Below, piece after piece: positions 37,341 to 50,654 of a DNA stretch of 64,000 bases. The position numbers were made by a program, and so were the translations under genes. The DNA lies in the NCBI GenBank assembly GCA_947846985.1, contig CANTUZ010000004.1:4454927-4518926 (forward strand), read 5' to 3'. Under the pieces are notes generated by a model that was not told the DNA's origin, ran no database searches, and saw only the letters and a list, made by a program, of their open reading frames with translations. The stretch is from Fratercula arctica. Taxonomy: Eukaryota; Chordata; Aves; Charadriiformes; Alcidae. Within the stretch, counting starts at the first letter, position 1; the number at the start of each line of letters is the position of its first letter.

Positions 37341-37478
37341 ACTTATCAGAGAAAGAAATGTTTTGACACTAAGCATGCTCTACAGGATCCAATCCATGGT
37401 TTAATAGGAATAGTCTCTTCCTCACATGTACTTCTTTTGCTCTTATATGAACCTGTCTCTCTCTACTTCAAAAGCAAA
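37341..37478 (+). other. Exon-like block 3 of plus-strand chain, 138 bp
   Basis: The acceptor is CTTTTACATATTTTCAG and the donor AAGCAAA then GTAAGTC. It starts and ends in phase 0, so it continues the frame of the preceding block for 46 further codons, starting TYQRKKCFDTKHALQDP and containing a short hydrophobic stretch near its end. Its peptide is less convincing than block 2, so it may be a fortuitous partner. Confidence 0.25.
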
Positions 37479-38215
37479 GTAAGTCTCTTAGAAATGAAGA
37501 AGCTGCATTTCCTTACAGTAGGTTTGTGTATTGAATCAGTTGTCAGAGGTCCTTGCCCCCCGCAAATCTCCCCTTATGTCATTTCCCCCCCTGCCTCCAC
37601 ATCACCTTACTTTGTCAACCTCCGCAGTTGCTATTGAAGTGGATACGTGAGCCCTTATTCCTCTAGTTGACAGTTATATTCCCAAGACAGCAGCAGCATC
37701 CATTAGGTCTGGTCCACTGAACACATCCCGTTGCTCCTCCATGTCTTGGGAGAGTGTCCCATCCCCCCCCACTGGAAAGGTGGCAAAGATGGTGCCCATC
37801 AGCTCATGCCCTACTTGGGTGGCTTCCAAAGTGTGGTGGTGCCCAAACGTAGATCTCAGCCTGCAAAGGGGAGCTGAGAGTTGGGCATCAAGTCTTAGGT
37901 ACTGTGTTCTCTGGCTTAGGAAGATACACCTCCGGGAGTTAGGCACCTGTGTCTCTTCATGCATATTAAAGGAAAAGGGAGAGGAAAGATCTGGCTCCCA
38001 GTCCCTACGTAAATGGAGCTTAAATCATTTACATTCGGAATTCAGTGAGCAGAGATCCTCACTTTCAAGCAGATATGTCTTTTCAGAAACAAGCTGACAC
38101 TCTGAGCACCAAAACAGATCCCGGGAGCTACAATAAAAAGCAGTGTTCTGGCAAAGCTAAAGGGAGAGGAGCCTGTCAGGGAGAATGGTGGAGCAAGAAG
38201 ACTTGTATTATAACA

Positions 38216-38233
38216 GGGGAGGGGGGAGGGGGG
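38216..38233 (+). other. G-rich purine run
   Basis: GGGGA followed by two six-G runs separated by A. Three long G runs are present, so quadruplex formation is possible but not canonical. It lies in a purine-rich stretch running to about 38275. Confidence 0.6.
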
Positions 38234-40415
38234 AAAGAGTTAGAAGTATAAGAAACTGGAAAAGACTTAAAGGGACATAATACTGTTTAATGGAGCAGAA
38301 ACTGAGAGACAAGTGAATTACAAGCCAGTGTGATTAGCATTTTTTTCAAGACAATTTGTAAAAGGTGACAAGTTGTAGATTAAATGCTTTAATTCACCTT
38401 TTTCTCACTCTGCCTGTGTACTTGTGTCGTTCATTTAATGTAATAACCTCTACTAAACAGTTACAGGCTGTAGCATATTTTTGTTGACCTTAAAATGAGG
38501 AAAAAAGATATTCTGGAATTTGAAGCATGCAGTTCTTTACTGGCTAAAGAGTAAAATAAAGACATATAGCTGAATGAATTTTTTCATGTCACATTATGAA
38601 TCAAGGCTCATGCATCATAGGAAGTCCAAAACAACTTCGTTCATATAACTTCAGCCCATGTCTCAATTCTAAAACTGTATTAAAATGAAAATCTTTATTC
38701 CTAATTCTTATACAGTGGAGCTTAGTTGAGCCTCAGATTTCAGGTATTCCCATAATGGAAGTTATGGGAATTATTTTGTGACGTAGAAGTAACTAGAATG
38801 AGAAAGAGCAGCAGTTTTGGGGTTTCTTTCTGCTTGCTTTCCTTATTCCCTTCAATCTGACATGGCAGAAATGCAATCTTAAGGGAACAGCAAAAAGACA
38901 ACCTACATTCAGTTAAGAAGTGAGGGAAAAGAAGTCAATCTTTCAGGCTTTAGAGGAGCTGGTACTAGGAGAAAAACTGTGCCTGCAATACAAAGCCAAA
39001 AGATATCAAACATCCTAAGATATGCTTTCACAAATCAACAAAGTACATAAACCAGAAAAAAAAAAAAAAGCCTTCCTCTGGACTGTGTCTCTAAGATGAG
39101 AAACTGTGAAAACCTGCAAGTATAAAGTAAGTATGAGATGGTTGTCAGCGTAATGTCAGCTTCTAGCAGAACGGAAATAACTCAGAAGTCTTGGGATGAG
39201 TTCTCTGCTGCCTTGCACATTGTACAGTCTTTTAATCAAAACCCAGAATGAATAGTTCCTGGCCAGCAACAAAATACCACGTCAGACTATGCAGAAAGCG
39301 AACTACTGCAGAAATGGTGCTTTACCAGTATTTAAGACCTAAAACAAATACTGGAAGGGATTCAGCTTGAATAATGATCTTAGTTGCTTTCCTTTTTCCT
39401 TTTGCATAAAATATATTTTGGCTTGTATTTTGCTTCAGCATGCTTCTGTAAATCCTCAAAGGATCCATCTTGGGAGCATTTACAGGATTTGACCTTTAGA
39501 TATTGACAGAGGAGATGCATATGCATGTATTCTCATGTTCTATGGTAGGTATTGACAATGATGGCAGTTTTTCCATTTCTTTTGTAAATGGTTTAATTTT
39601 TACGTATTTGTATGTCTTCATGATATAGTTAGCCTTCCATGATATATAATAATTATGTTCAATTCTTTTATCTAGGGATTTAAATGCTGTACTGCACATT
39701 GATAAACACATTAAGCCACTTAAACCAATATCCTGCAAAAATGAAAAATGCACAATAATCTATGATGTGAGGCTATTAATTTGTCCACAGAGGCAAAACT
39801 ACATGCACTGCTTGACTGATAAGCCAGCTTCTGTCTCTTGTGGTCAGAGGTAATTCTTTTTCCGTATTAGCTGTGTGTTGGACCTTGGTTTTACAGATTT
39901 TGTTGCTGGTGCCAGATTATATGTGGCAGCTTTGTAACGTGGAGTATCCTCTAATGGGGATTGCATAGCCACTACCAAAGTAATTTCAATTAGCACTTTG
40001 ATTAAATGTAAAACTAAACTCCAGTGGTATTAAACAGTGTCTTATTCATTTAATTGTTGTGTGCCTATGGAATTTTTTTCCTTAGAACTTTTTCAGGGAA
40101 GGATATGAGATACCTATGGTATATCTCATCAAAGGGAGATTATTCACCTTTGCAAGCTGAACTACTAGGCCTATGCTTACTGAGAAGAATCCAACATAAA
40201 AATGTTTAATCTACTGGGCCCCTAGGAGCAGCTTTTTGCCACAGTTTTTGGAGCAATACTTCTGGAAACATTTTTATAAAATTCTCCTTTTAATTCTTGA
40301 TTATGCTCAGATAGTTTAGACTGATATGAAAACCCTAACTAACTTCACTAGCCTCAGTGGAATGACTAAACTGTCTTCCAATTTTGCACCATCAAACCGT
40401 AATTATAATTACATT

Positions 40416-40441
40416 TATAATTATAATTAATTATAATTATA
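40416..40441. repeat. Perfect 26-bp AT palindrome
   Basis: A fully self-complementary AT-only sequence centred between 40428 and 40429 (core ATTATAATTAATTATAAT), inside a longer TAATTATAATT-rich stretch from 40400. It could extrude as a cruciform or contain overlapping homeodomain-type TAATTA sites. It may equally be simple-sequence DNA. Confidence 0.9.
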
Positions 40442-43400
40442 TCAAATTGTAGCAGGTTATAGGACAGCCTGTTTCCTTTTCACTCAGACTCAGCAGTCTC
40501 TCTGCTTGCTTTGACTCACGTGTAAGGATATATGGGTCTCCAGGAACTTACTAGTCTAGAAATGAGGTAATTTGAGTTAACTAGCATATATTTGAAAGGC
40601 AAAGTAGCCAAGTCTATGACCCACAGGACTATGCTTAGTGATAGGTCCATATAAATGTATTCCACAAACTGAAATGCATTGAAATGCTGCATTGATGTAT
40701 ATGAGCATTAACAACCACATTTACATTTTCACACACTCCCCATTTGTTCTTCTAACCATAGCAAAATCCAAATCAATGGAGTTTGCTCTAGATTTTTTTA
40801 TGTGTATACATATATTTATTTTATATATTTACAAAAAAAGGCATGGACAGATGTGAACATACTGCTGTTACATTAGTCAAGACTTAGCAAGTGCTCAGAA
40901 AGCAGACTGGCCAAACATGAAGAGACATTGTTATTAACTACACAAGTATCTATTTCAGATCAAACTAGATTATTCTTCTGGATGCATATTTTGTCCCACT
41001 GAAGATGCCTGGAAGCATAGCACAAGTAAATTAATTGCATGGTAACAGTTACAGCACTCTTTTTTAAGTTTCTTCAATCGTTTTCTCCCCAAGTTCAGGA
41101 GGACACAAAGGATCAACAGAGTAGGATAAATGAGAATGTGAAGACACAAACTTTATCTCTTTATTGTTTACCAAGGATGCATGACGGTGTTGCTGCCCTT
41201 GGAACAGCGTTTTTGGACCTCTGTTGGCTTTGCAGCATCAAAACCTTTTATGGTATTGTTTCCTACGTTCATAGCAACTCCTGAGTTTTGCTTGGGGATT
41301 TCAGCTTTTAATGATTTAAAATCTGAATGAAGTTCAGCTGAAGACTTTAAACTTTTCCTCCTACAGCTGCAGTATTGGGTTACATTAAATGGGGCAAAAC
41401 TGAGCTCCAGTAAAGCCAGCCAAAGCTTTTCTGTTGACTCCATTAGGTTAGTTTTCCTGCAATGCACCCAAATGTTAAGGAAAAAAAATTCACAGTCGGT
41501 TGTCTTGAGACTGACTTATGATACAAAATATTCAGTCATGTAGTGCATGATCCCATTGAGGCCACTGGTAATATCTTGCCTTTGTATTACACTAGAACTG
41601 CATAATTATCAGTGAAGAAAAATGAATTGTGGATAATGATTACAGAGAATGAAAACAACTCTGCTGACTTCAGTAGGATCGGGATTTCACTATAATCTTG
41701 CCTGTACATGGAGGATGTGTAGAGTTTTAGTTTATAGAGTTTTAACGTACTTGTATTTATTATGTTACTAGGACAAAGATTTAACTTCCAAGTGGGGTAA
41801 ACAAGTTCTCAGGAGTAAGAGATCCCATTAACTTTAATGAAACCATGCTGATTTTCACTGCCTGGACACCTAGTTTATTGTGCACGTTTATTGCATTATT
41901 ATGCTTACTATTTGTTAACCAATTCAGTTCCTGCACCATCCCAAGCATGTATGGATGGTCAGGCTAAAAAGAACAATGGAGACAAAAATTGTGCTTATTC
42001 CAAAAAACATCAAAAAGACGTATCAGCAAGCTACTTAAAATGTGAAAGGACAGGATCAAGAGAGATTGAATAACCTCACTGGTGCTTGCTCCCTTCCACT
42101 CAGTGACACAGGACAAGGACATACCTTGCTTAGCATCAGTTGAAAGCAGCAGAAAATGTTAAGGCAGTTTATGGAGCTACAGCACCTGAGAAGGGCTGTG
42201 CTGGATTTCTAGAGAGTGGCCAGAGAGGAGAGTTGTTTTCTGGAAGCATGAAATAGCAAGTAGTGGTTAATTTGCCGATGTTGGTAAGTATTTGTGGAGA
42301 GTACCAGGCCTATTTGCACAGGCGTGAGTTCGTGAACCTGTGGTGAGATACCTCCTGAAGGACATTTACAGCCCCGCTGCTTGCAAGGCTGCGTTTAGTC
42401 ACATTGGCTTCACAATCTGAATCTTCATGCTTAGGGCTGATAATAGCATTTTTCTAATATTTTCTTGATACAGGGACTGATAACGCCATGCTTCATAAGT
42501 GACCAAATGCCTGCTCGCCACAGCAGGGACTGGAACAAATGTAGCAGTTAAGCCAAATAATAAAAGCAGAAGAAAAAAAGGAGCCAACTTTCCTTTTCTT
42601 ACTGTGACCTTTAGAAGGCAGTCAGATAGACTTTTTCCATTCGAAGTGTATTTAGGAAGGGACAAGGTAGTTTAGTTTTCTGTGAGTAACTTGAGCAGGT
42701 CAGTCAGCTTTGATGTATTGCTCAGTGAAGTGGAAAGATGTATCCACCACATACTTAACATCTGTGGCTCTGCAGCTGGGGTCAGTGCTGCTTGCCTTTA
42801 GCCTCCACTGGTGAAACTCTGGTTTTGTTTGCCTCACCCAAGGGGAAAAGGGGGTATAACTTTTTGTGCTTTTTCAAATTAAGTTCAATGGGGAGATATT
42901 TACTATTCAAACGACAAGAAGTATCACTTCAACCATGGACGGGGCGTGGGATGTAGATGTTAGGGCGCTTTGTGCTTAAGGGAACCCATTTCTGCAGACC
43001 ATGAAGACCTGGGGTTTGGGCACAGGCAACCACAGGAACGTTTCAGATGAAGGTGCTCAAAGATGCCACCGAGGGCGCCTCTGTTTCCTTCCTTCCCTGT
43101 GCCACTCCTTGGAGCTGAAGGTACTTGCCCACACTGAGTGTTTAAGAAGTGAGACTGTGTTGTATTTCTATTAGTAGAGCTGCGTATATGGAGATTTCTA
43201 TTCCAAAAGGCGGCATACACTGCCACACAGAGAGAAAGAAACAAACAAAAAAATGTTAAAAAATAAAAGGCAGCATTCATATGCCAGAGTGGCAACCAAA
43301 GAAGTAAGTGAACAAAATACGGGCAAAGGAGAGGGGAAGGTCACTGTCCCAAGGGAGAGCAAAGCCAGATGGCCACAAGCACAAATTAAGAATTCTGCAG

Positions 43401-45056
43401 ATACGAATTTTACTCTCACCCTTTGATTTTTTTAGCATAATTTGCATTGCAGTTTCTTTTCATGGCCATTGGGAGGTTGGTAAAGGGCCACATTGCTCTA
43501 AAGGGAAATATTTTAATGTGTGCACACAGTGGGATATTCAGAGATATCGTTAACATTAAACCTACTCAGATCATTTATGTCTACTGGGATAACAACCACA
43601 ACAAAAAGCCACCTGAGGGTCTCTTACATTTGAGATGAAAATATCCTCTTCCTTTCCTTGTATAATTATAAAGCATGTGTGTAGATCTCCTAGATGTGGG
43701 CTGGACACCACTTGTGCTTTAATTTAACTGTTTTTCTGTGCTGAATCAAAGATTTCAATGGCAAAGTGAGACATTTTGGCTTTGAATGCGAAGAGGAAGA
43801 GACATTTCTTAATAACTGCGACTAGATGTTTCAGAAATAAATATTGACTGCACTGTCATTCCTGGCAAAAATAAAAAAACCTGACCTTAACAGGGAATAT
43901 CCACAGCTGTACATTTGAAACGCTTGGATTTAAAGAACCAGAGAATACTTTCTCCTTGCTACAGAAAAGCTAATGTGGCATAAAAAATAGTTAGGTAAGC
44001 TGTTATTCATGTTTACGTTAATTCTATATAATTGAACAATTGGTTTTCCAGATTTTGTTTCACTTCACAACTTTTGAGTTTTTCTTCTGCTGTATTGCGT
44101 TTATTTTCTGGACATATTCAATTTTCTTTCACAGGAGATAAAAATAATAAAAGAAAGCTTATGGTAGAACAGCAGGAAACAAATATAACTGTCTATGAGA
44201 AATGACACTCGCACATTTTTCATTGATCCTTGAAAAATTAGATGAGCCTCAGATTTACTTTTGGATTTTTCTATGCTGGTTGTGCTAATGCGTTACGGTG
44301 TTCCCAGAGTACCCTAAAGAAACAAATTCTCTGTTTTGCCTCCTATTCATGGTAGGAGCAAAGAACAACAAAAAGAACTATGAGACTCAAATGCTTAATA
44401 AACTGATAAACCTGTAGGAGAAAGATGTCTTCTGCTGCATCATTTGTCATAAATGAAATTATTAAGATTAAAAACCCCAACCTTAGTGGCCTCTGCCAGA
44501 AATGTGATAGACACAGTAATCTTAAAACAGTTATTCCTTCAGTCTTTCTAATCTCTGGAGACAACTAAATTAACACAGAAATCACATGCACCCTACAGCC
44601 AACTGTTCCCAAAATGATGAAAACACTTATTGATTCAATTTATTACAGACTCTGTCCTGAAGCAGAAAAAGTGACTCTGCGCTTATTTATTTAGTACTTT
44701 TACCCTCGGACTGAGGGCTGCTTTTGTCTTGCCATGGTCCCATTAAAGAGCAATGGAGAGCAGTAACAAGGCTTACTTAACATGGCCTCATAGAATCATA
44801 AAAGCATCTGCAAAGTCTGATATGCTTTTTTTTTCTATTCCTACCTACTGTATCAGAGTGTCTGGTCTGTTTATATATTTATTTTTAATTCTGCAGTTAT
44901 GGATTTGCCAGTTATCACATAGAACACAAATAGCAATATCAATGCTTTCTCCATGTTTGAAGTCTATTATGGATGTGGCTTCAGGTTTCTATATTTACAA
45001 GCAACCCTTAATTTATTTTCATACTGTGCATTTTTATTTATGAAACAGAGAAAAAA

Positions 45057-45150
45057 ATCACAGAATCATTTAGGTTGGAAAAGATCTTTAAGATCATTCA
45101 ATGCAACCATAGACATAACACTGCGAAGTCCACCACTAAACCTCAGCCTG
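45057..45150 (-). mobile_element. CR1 LINE 3'-end fragment, minus strand
   Basis: The plus strand reads TCACAGAATCATTTAGGTTG and then GGAAAAGATCTTTAAGATCA, the reverse complement of a CR1 3' terminus, continuing to CAAGTCCACCACTAAACC-like sequence (here GCGAAGTCCACCACTAAACC). Homology fades near 45150. It is a very short, 5'-truncated, inactive copy of a subtype different from the copy at 8683. Confidence 0.9.
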
Positions 45151-45607
45151 TGGGTTTTAAAGAGGTGTGTGGGCCCAGAGCAAGACCTTGCTCAGGGTGT
45201 ATTAAAGCCTCTGGATCCCCCTAGCCATATCATTACGGGGCACATGAACCTACTATTGACTTACCAGCTCTTGAAAAGTGACATAGCTGAAGTTCGATTT
45301 TGACTTCAGTGTTGGGGTAGACTGAAAAACATTTCCAAGTCCCATCATTGGCCGTGCCATGCCCTTGCAATACAGTTAAGCTAGCGATATTCACACCAAT
45401 TAATTCTCTAGATTACATTTCTCCTCTCTGTGAAAGACCGGAATTCAAGTTTCTAACCATCACAGTAACATTATAATACGTCACGTCATTAAGCGATACT
45501 CCATCCCCTCTCTTAAACATCATCATGCAATGCAAAGTCTCCTCCATTTGGAGAAGGGGACAGCAAAAGAGTCACTAAGAGTTACCTCTTCTGTGGTGCT
45601 CACTCAC
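45151..45607. other. No gene seen between CR1 fragment and exon-like block
   Basis: Unremarkable sequence. It ends at the GTGAGTG donor of the minus-strand block at 45608-45806. Confidence 0.5.
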
Positions 45608-45806
45608 CTGTGACAGTTTGCAAATGTGTCCCCAATGTGGACAGCACGTGAAGACAGAGATTTGTCACAAGGCTGCACCAGCTTCCAGTAGCCTTCACTG
45701 AAGACCCCTCCCCTGCTCTTCTTCAAATGCTTCTCACTTTCGAGGCATCTTCCTTTTCTTTTTTGTGGTCTCCTCTCTCTTCCCAGTCCTGGCAGCGTTG
45801 ATCTTC
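45608..45806 (-). other. Exon-like block, minus strand, 199 bp
   Basis: The acceptor TTTTACTTTCCAAG and a near-consensus donor, GTCACAG then GTGAGTG, bound a 199-bp segment. One frame is open throughout: a Lys/Arg-rich first half (for example GRERRPQKRKGRCLESEKHL) followed by a more mixed second half. The other frames contain stops. I do not recognise the product. It has the clearest splice signals of the minus-strand blocks and could be the most upstream exon seen of a transcript running toward 16.6 kb, or an independent non-coding exon. Confidence 0.4.
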
Positions 45807-48800
45807 CTTGGAAAGTAAAACAAGTGAAGCTGGGTGGGGGCCATTTCCTTTTTGTAATGACAGCATAGTATCCAAACACAAGTTAAAAAAACTCCCCACA
45901 TTATGGGACTGATGCCCTGTCTATAGGTAACCAACTAGCAATCAGCAGAACCAAAAGAAGAAATTTTTTATGCTGAGGACCATGAGACACTGGCCCAGGT
46001 TGCGGAGAGGGGGCAGGATATGGGGGCTGTCCCCTTCTCCCCCATAAGTGTCCCCCAGGGTGGGACTGACCCCACTGTAATGCAGTTATCCATCCTGAGA
46101 GGGCCTGCAGATCATAAGCTAACATCTCTGGAATCAAGAAATCTCCAAAGTGTTTCTAACAGCGTACTCCATCACTTCTTGTCACTTTTTATTCAGTGCA
46201 AGGAAAGCAATTTTTGAGATGGACAATGAAAAGCAATACGTAAAATCTAAGACAAATGATCATAAATGGCCCTGCTGAGAAACGAGATCATATGTAATTT
46301 AATGGAGGTAGAAGGTCATTCTAAACACATTAAATATAACAGTACAAAACAAACAGTCAAAGCAGATCCTTATGTCACTGTGATGCTGAGACTGAAAGAT
46401 CATATACTTAAAATAACTTAAAAGGGAAAAAAAAAGTGGGAGGAAGGGTTGGAAGATATGTTGTTAACTCTATTTTACATTATGCTTTAAAAAAAAAAAG
46501 TAGCAGTAGTTTGGCATATATTTGAGGAGACTGAACCACAGGTATCTGCAAAATATTTACAAAGTTTAAGTGCTTGACAACACCAGAAAGCCAGATCTTT
46601 CTATGTAAGTGCCATGCTAGGCACCCAAAACTGAAGGACCAAAGTCATCCATCACTCTCAGGAGTCCTGCATTCATCCTGTTTTGGAGTGTACACCAATA
46701 ATTCAGATTGAGATTAAGGACAGCATTTAATAAGGGGAGAAGAATGGGAGCTATCACCTATATTAAATATTGGCAGAGTAAACACCAGAGAGCACTGGCT
46801 ATTTTATCTCCTTTAAGAGTTGAAGAGATAAATGTGACTGTTTTCAGAGAAGCGTTCCCACAGATTATGTGTGTGCATTTTCAGTCACGCAGGGATTTTT
46901 TTTAATGTAGTTTTTTTCAGCAATGTTTGAAATGTTTCCTACAAATGAACTCGGCATGTTTCCGTACGTTAGACTATTATTGTTATTTTAATTATGACAC
47001 AAAATTGAAGGAGTCAATGATAAGTGGTATTTTATGTGGCAACAGCACATCTAAGACTACCTCTTAAGTCAGCTGTGTAGTATGCAACCAAAGTTGCAGG
47101 CACTTTGTCTTCATCCACTGTCATTCAGTTTTGCATACGTAGCATATATGTAATTGAAGATATGAATGCTATTACCACATCTCAGGTGGGATGCTCATCT
47201 TACTGACCTTGGGGTTGTATCATGTTTGGAAACCAAGTAGCTGTAGATAAATTATGCAACACTCTGATGAGATGTGACACATTTGAAGTTTTCTAAATGT
47301 AAATGATCAGCGTTTCCTTAATAAGAAAAAAACCACAACACCAGAACCAACTTTTAAATCACTCTCTCTAGCTTTGTGATTTTTATCTAACAGCACTGCT
47401 CTGCAAGGGCCTAGCGACTACACTTAGCCACCAACAGCTATATAGTATTTCATCCAAACTCTGTGGCATAAGCATCCCATATGCACATAGGAAGGGTTGT
47501 TTGAGTGTATACGTTTGCCACACCATTCCACACATTCACTTGAAGATGAGCACAAAAGTATTAAAAGGTTTTTCAATATCTGAACTTGAATTTTTCAGAA
47601 GTACACTGCTCAGCCCCGAGTAGCATCCCCTGCAGCTGATTTTCCAAAAGAGACAAAAAGGCAAGAAAGAGGCACAAGCTGCCACTGTTCTGTACAACGC
47701 GTGCAAATGAGGCAACAGCCAGAAACTAGTAAATAAAGATGTGTTCCCTGTTTTCCTTAATTGTCTCTGATTTTCAGGCAGTCTCTTCTACTAATTTTTA
47801 TCCCCTAAAAATGTGGTTTTCTTAATTTGAACAGGAAACGCCCATCTTCTATTTTTGTATGCTTCTGAAAGAAAACTTGGCATTAATTCAACCTGTGTAA
47901 CTCATGATTTGCATCCCCCACAAGAAAAAAAATCACCCATTCCTCTTTTTTTTCATCTTTCCCTCCCATTTAGTGGTTTTTCAGACCACTCTGTTCCTCT
48001 GAATTGTCCTGTGGCACTTGCAGTGCGTCTGTCTTGAAGGTATCCACTGAGACACACGCTTTTAAAACCTTGAAGAATCAAATGTCTTCCTGTTAGGGCA
48101 ATTTCTGCTTGAGTTAACCAGGCTGCTCTTTCCATGTTTTTCCCAGCTTAAGGGTCTGCCATGTGCTAGCAAACTACATTTGGTTTCATTCCAAAATCTT
48201 CAAAATATTCAGCATGCATAGAAAGCTAAAGAGAAAACCAGACCTTACAGTCTTTGTATAAGTAGAACTATGCAATAATACTGAAAAATATTATTTAAAA
48301 ATGATAAATAAATTATAATTCCCAGAGTTTCACTATTTATGCCTGTTAGTCCAGAGTGGCACCCACTAAAGACTATAGAGGAACTGTATTTTCTCTCCTC
48401 AATGGGATTTTTTTTTTCCCACCACATATGCTGTTTGAGACTGTGATTTAAGTTCATCTTCTTAAAATTCTGCAGGTTTCTAGATGAAAGCAAAATCTGA
48501 ATCTGTTGTTTGTAGCTCAAGCCCATCTCTAATGTAAACATTACTGTGTTAGCGTATATTACTAAGAAAGCACAAGAGAGAATATTTAAAGTTACATTAT
48601 GTACGTTATGGTATCTAAAGTTTTCCTATGTGTGAATTTCTCCCTTAAGCAAGCGGCAGTGTGATGAAAACTGGTTGCTTCATTTCTGAATTTCGAGCTG
48701 GCATGCTATAATCAGTCTATCAATTTTTCTCACAAAGTCACATTGAATTTATTGTTTCCAATACATCGAGAAGCGTGAGACTTATGTGAGCCAGTGTGAG

Positions 48801-50654
48801 ATGAGGTGCCAGAGAAAAAGTTCAAAATAACTCAGATGGAACAGTTCTAAGAGGGGCTCTTATTTTCAACACCGAAAAAGATCAGATGTTTACTGCTTGA
48901 AATCAGCATTTGAATTTCTGTAGGAGACAGTAGAATGAGTTGCATTTAATTTATCTCAATGTCCACAGATGAGAAAATTCAAAAGCAGTTTAAAAAACTT
49001 GATAGAATGTCAAAATGAATATAACTTACAGACCCTGCTAGCCTCCTCTTGCTAAAAATATACTCTTTATCAATAATGAAAAAGAATTTTGATTTTTAAT
49101 GTTTTTAGCAAAATCTCTAGAAATTTAAACAAACAATGAGAAAAAGTTATTCGGTATTTCACAGTTCTGGAGATCTGCAAAGTGTTTTTTCCTCCTGCTT
49201 AGAGCATTATTGTGGGGAAAAAAACAAAACGTGTGGAGCTATGTTTCATGTAAACAACCACCAAACACAATCAAACAACACAACCACCAAAACCCCTGAG
49301 ATTTTTGCCCCTCAGAATAAAACAGAGTGCAATGGATCTATTTTCAACAGAAAACGTCAGCACCCTTTTTAAAACAGAAATCCACAAGTAGGGCGGCCAC
49401 TGCTAAGGTACAGTTAAGAAAAAAGCAGAATGGTCTTCCATTTACTGGGAATTATTCAAAAGGCAGCTGACTGCATCGTATTGTCTCTCGCACAGTTCTT
49501 ACAACGGTATTAAATAGCATTAAATAGCAAGGACCACTTGCGGTTTCCTTAATATTTCTTTGGCAAAGAGCTGTTTGCCAGCCAACACAGATAGCGAAAT
49601 ACACATGGGAAATCGGAACTCGGACGAGCCTGCCCTCACAAGACAGTAAGTACGTGATAAGATACAATATGGTGTATTATTTCAGATATAAGCAATAGGC
49701 TAATTTGAGGTTATGAACTTTCTCAGGATACCATCAGTGAGGGTGCTGGTGGTGGCAACAGCAGCTCCTGACTTACTGATTTAAGGGCAAAGGTTTGTGG
49801 GCATGACTTCATTTCTCATTCGGAGACACAGTCATGGAGAGCTAGAGAATGTTGCTAGGCTCCTCCGAGGTTTCCGGGTGCCTGGCAGTGCTGTCAGGGC
49901 TGGCTCCTGCCCGGCCATTCATACAGCTGTTTCTCAAGCAAATGCAGAGGTTGCCTGTACAGCATGGATACAATAAGCCACCTTTTCCCAAAATACCTGA
50001 CCTAATACACCTGTGTGAGACAGCTGATGTCCTATGCAAGGACAAGTTAGTGCATCTAGAAAGCTTTTGTTTTCTATTACACAGTCTGATTTCTATTACG
50101 CAGCTTCTGCCTCTGACTGAGAAATGTTGGATGGAAATACAGCATCCGCGTATGGGATCTCAAAGTAGATTCCAGGCTAGTGCTGCCTCCTTTTAACTCT
50201 CCCCCATTCCTCTCCCAGCTGATACTACCCTACATTTACAGAGCACCCTCAAGTACCACCCATACACCAGTGATGAGTTCTCCTGAACAGCAGGTGCACA
50301 ACAACAAGGATGGATAAGCTTCAAGTGTGTGGATGCCCAAGGGACAGGCTGAAAAACCTTCTCTCAACACTAAAGGGTACTTCAAACCCTGTAGCTTCAC
50401 CTTCTGCAAGTTGTCCAAGAGATACGTTAGTTCAAAAATGGAAAACCAAGCTGTAACAGCAGAAACGTTTGTGGGCTGTTGGGCCAGCTGGAGCAGAAGG
50501 ATCCGCAGGGAGACTGATGTGACCAGAGGTGCTCAGCCATGGGACTTGACACCTCTGTGCTCAACCACACACTGTAGAATTTACTTCTCTTCCCTCAGCC
50601 AAAATCAGAGGAAGGATCTAGCACGGGGCCAAAGCTCAGTGTCACAGGCTAGCA
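45807..50654. other. No gene seen; non-coding sequence
   Basis: AT-rich DNA with short homopolymers. The frames at 49849-50196 and 50327-50737 are open on the plus strand; the end of the latter overlaps the CR1 copy and owes its last 20 or so codons to CR1 RT sequence. No other element was recognised. Confidence 0.5.

Larger units (their letters stand above)
37479..45056. other. No gene seen; non-coding sequence
   Basis: About 7.5 kb without a gene that I can support. A G-rich run at 38216-38233 and an AT palindrome at 40416-40441 are the visible structures. The minus-strand frame at 42399-42665 contains a hydrophobic run resembling a signal peptide (about residues 27-47) but lacks any other support. 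The frame at 41168-41467 is likewise unassigned. Confidence 0.5.

Noticed and set aside
37674..38097. Overlapping frames on both strands and a GAGTTAGGCACCTGTG motif resembling a common reptile/bird repeat
   Set aside because: Only a few bases resemble the remembered repeat and no element boundaries are visible, so I do not call it.
42399..42665. Minus-strand frame with a signal-peptide-like hydrophobic run
   Set aside because: The Leu/Phe run comes from an A/G-rich stretch on the plus strand. The run starts about 27 residues after the ATG, and nothing else supports a secreted protein.
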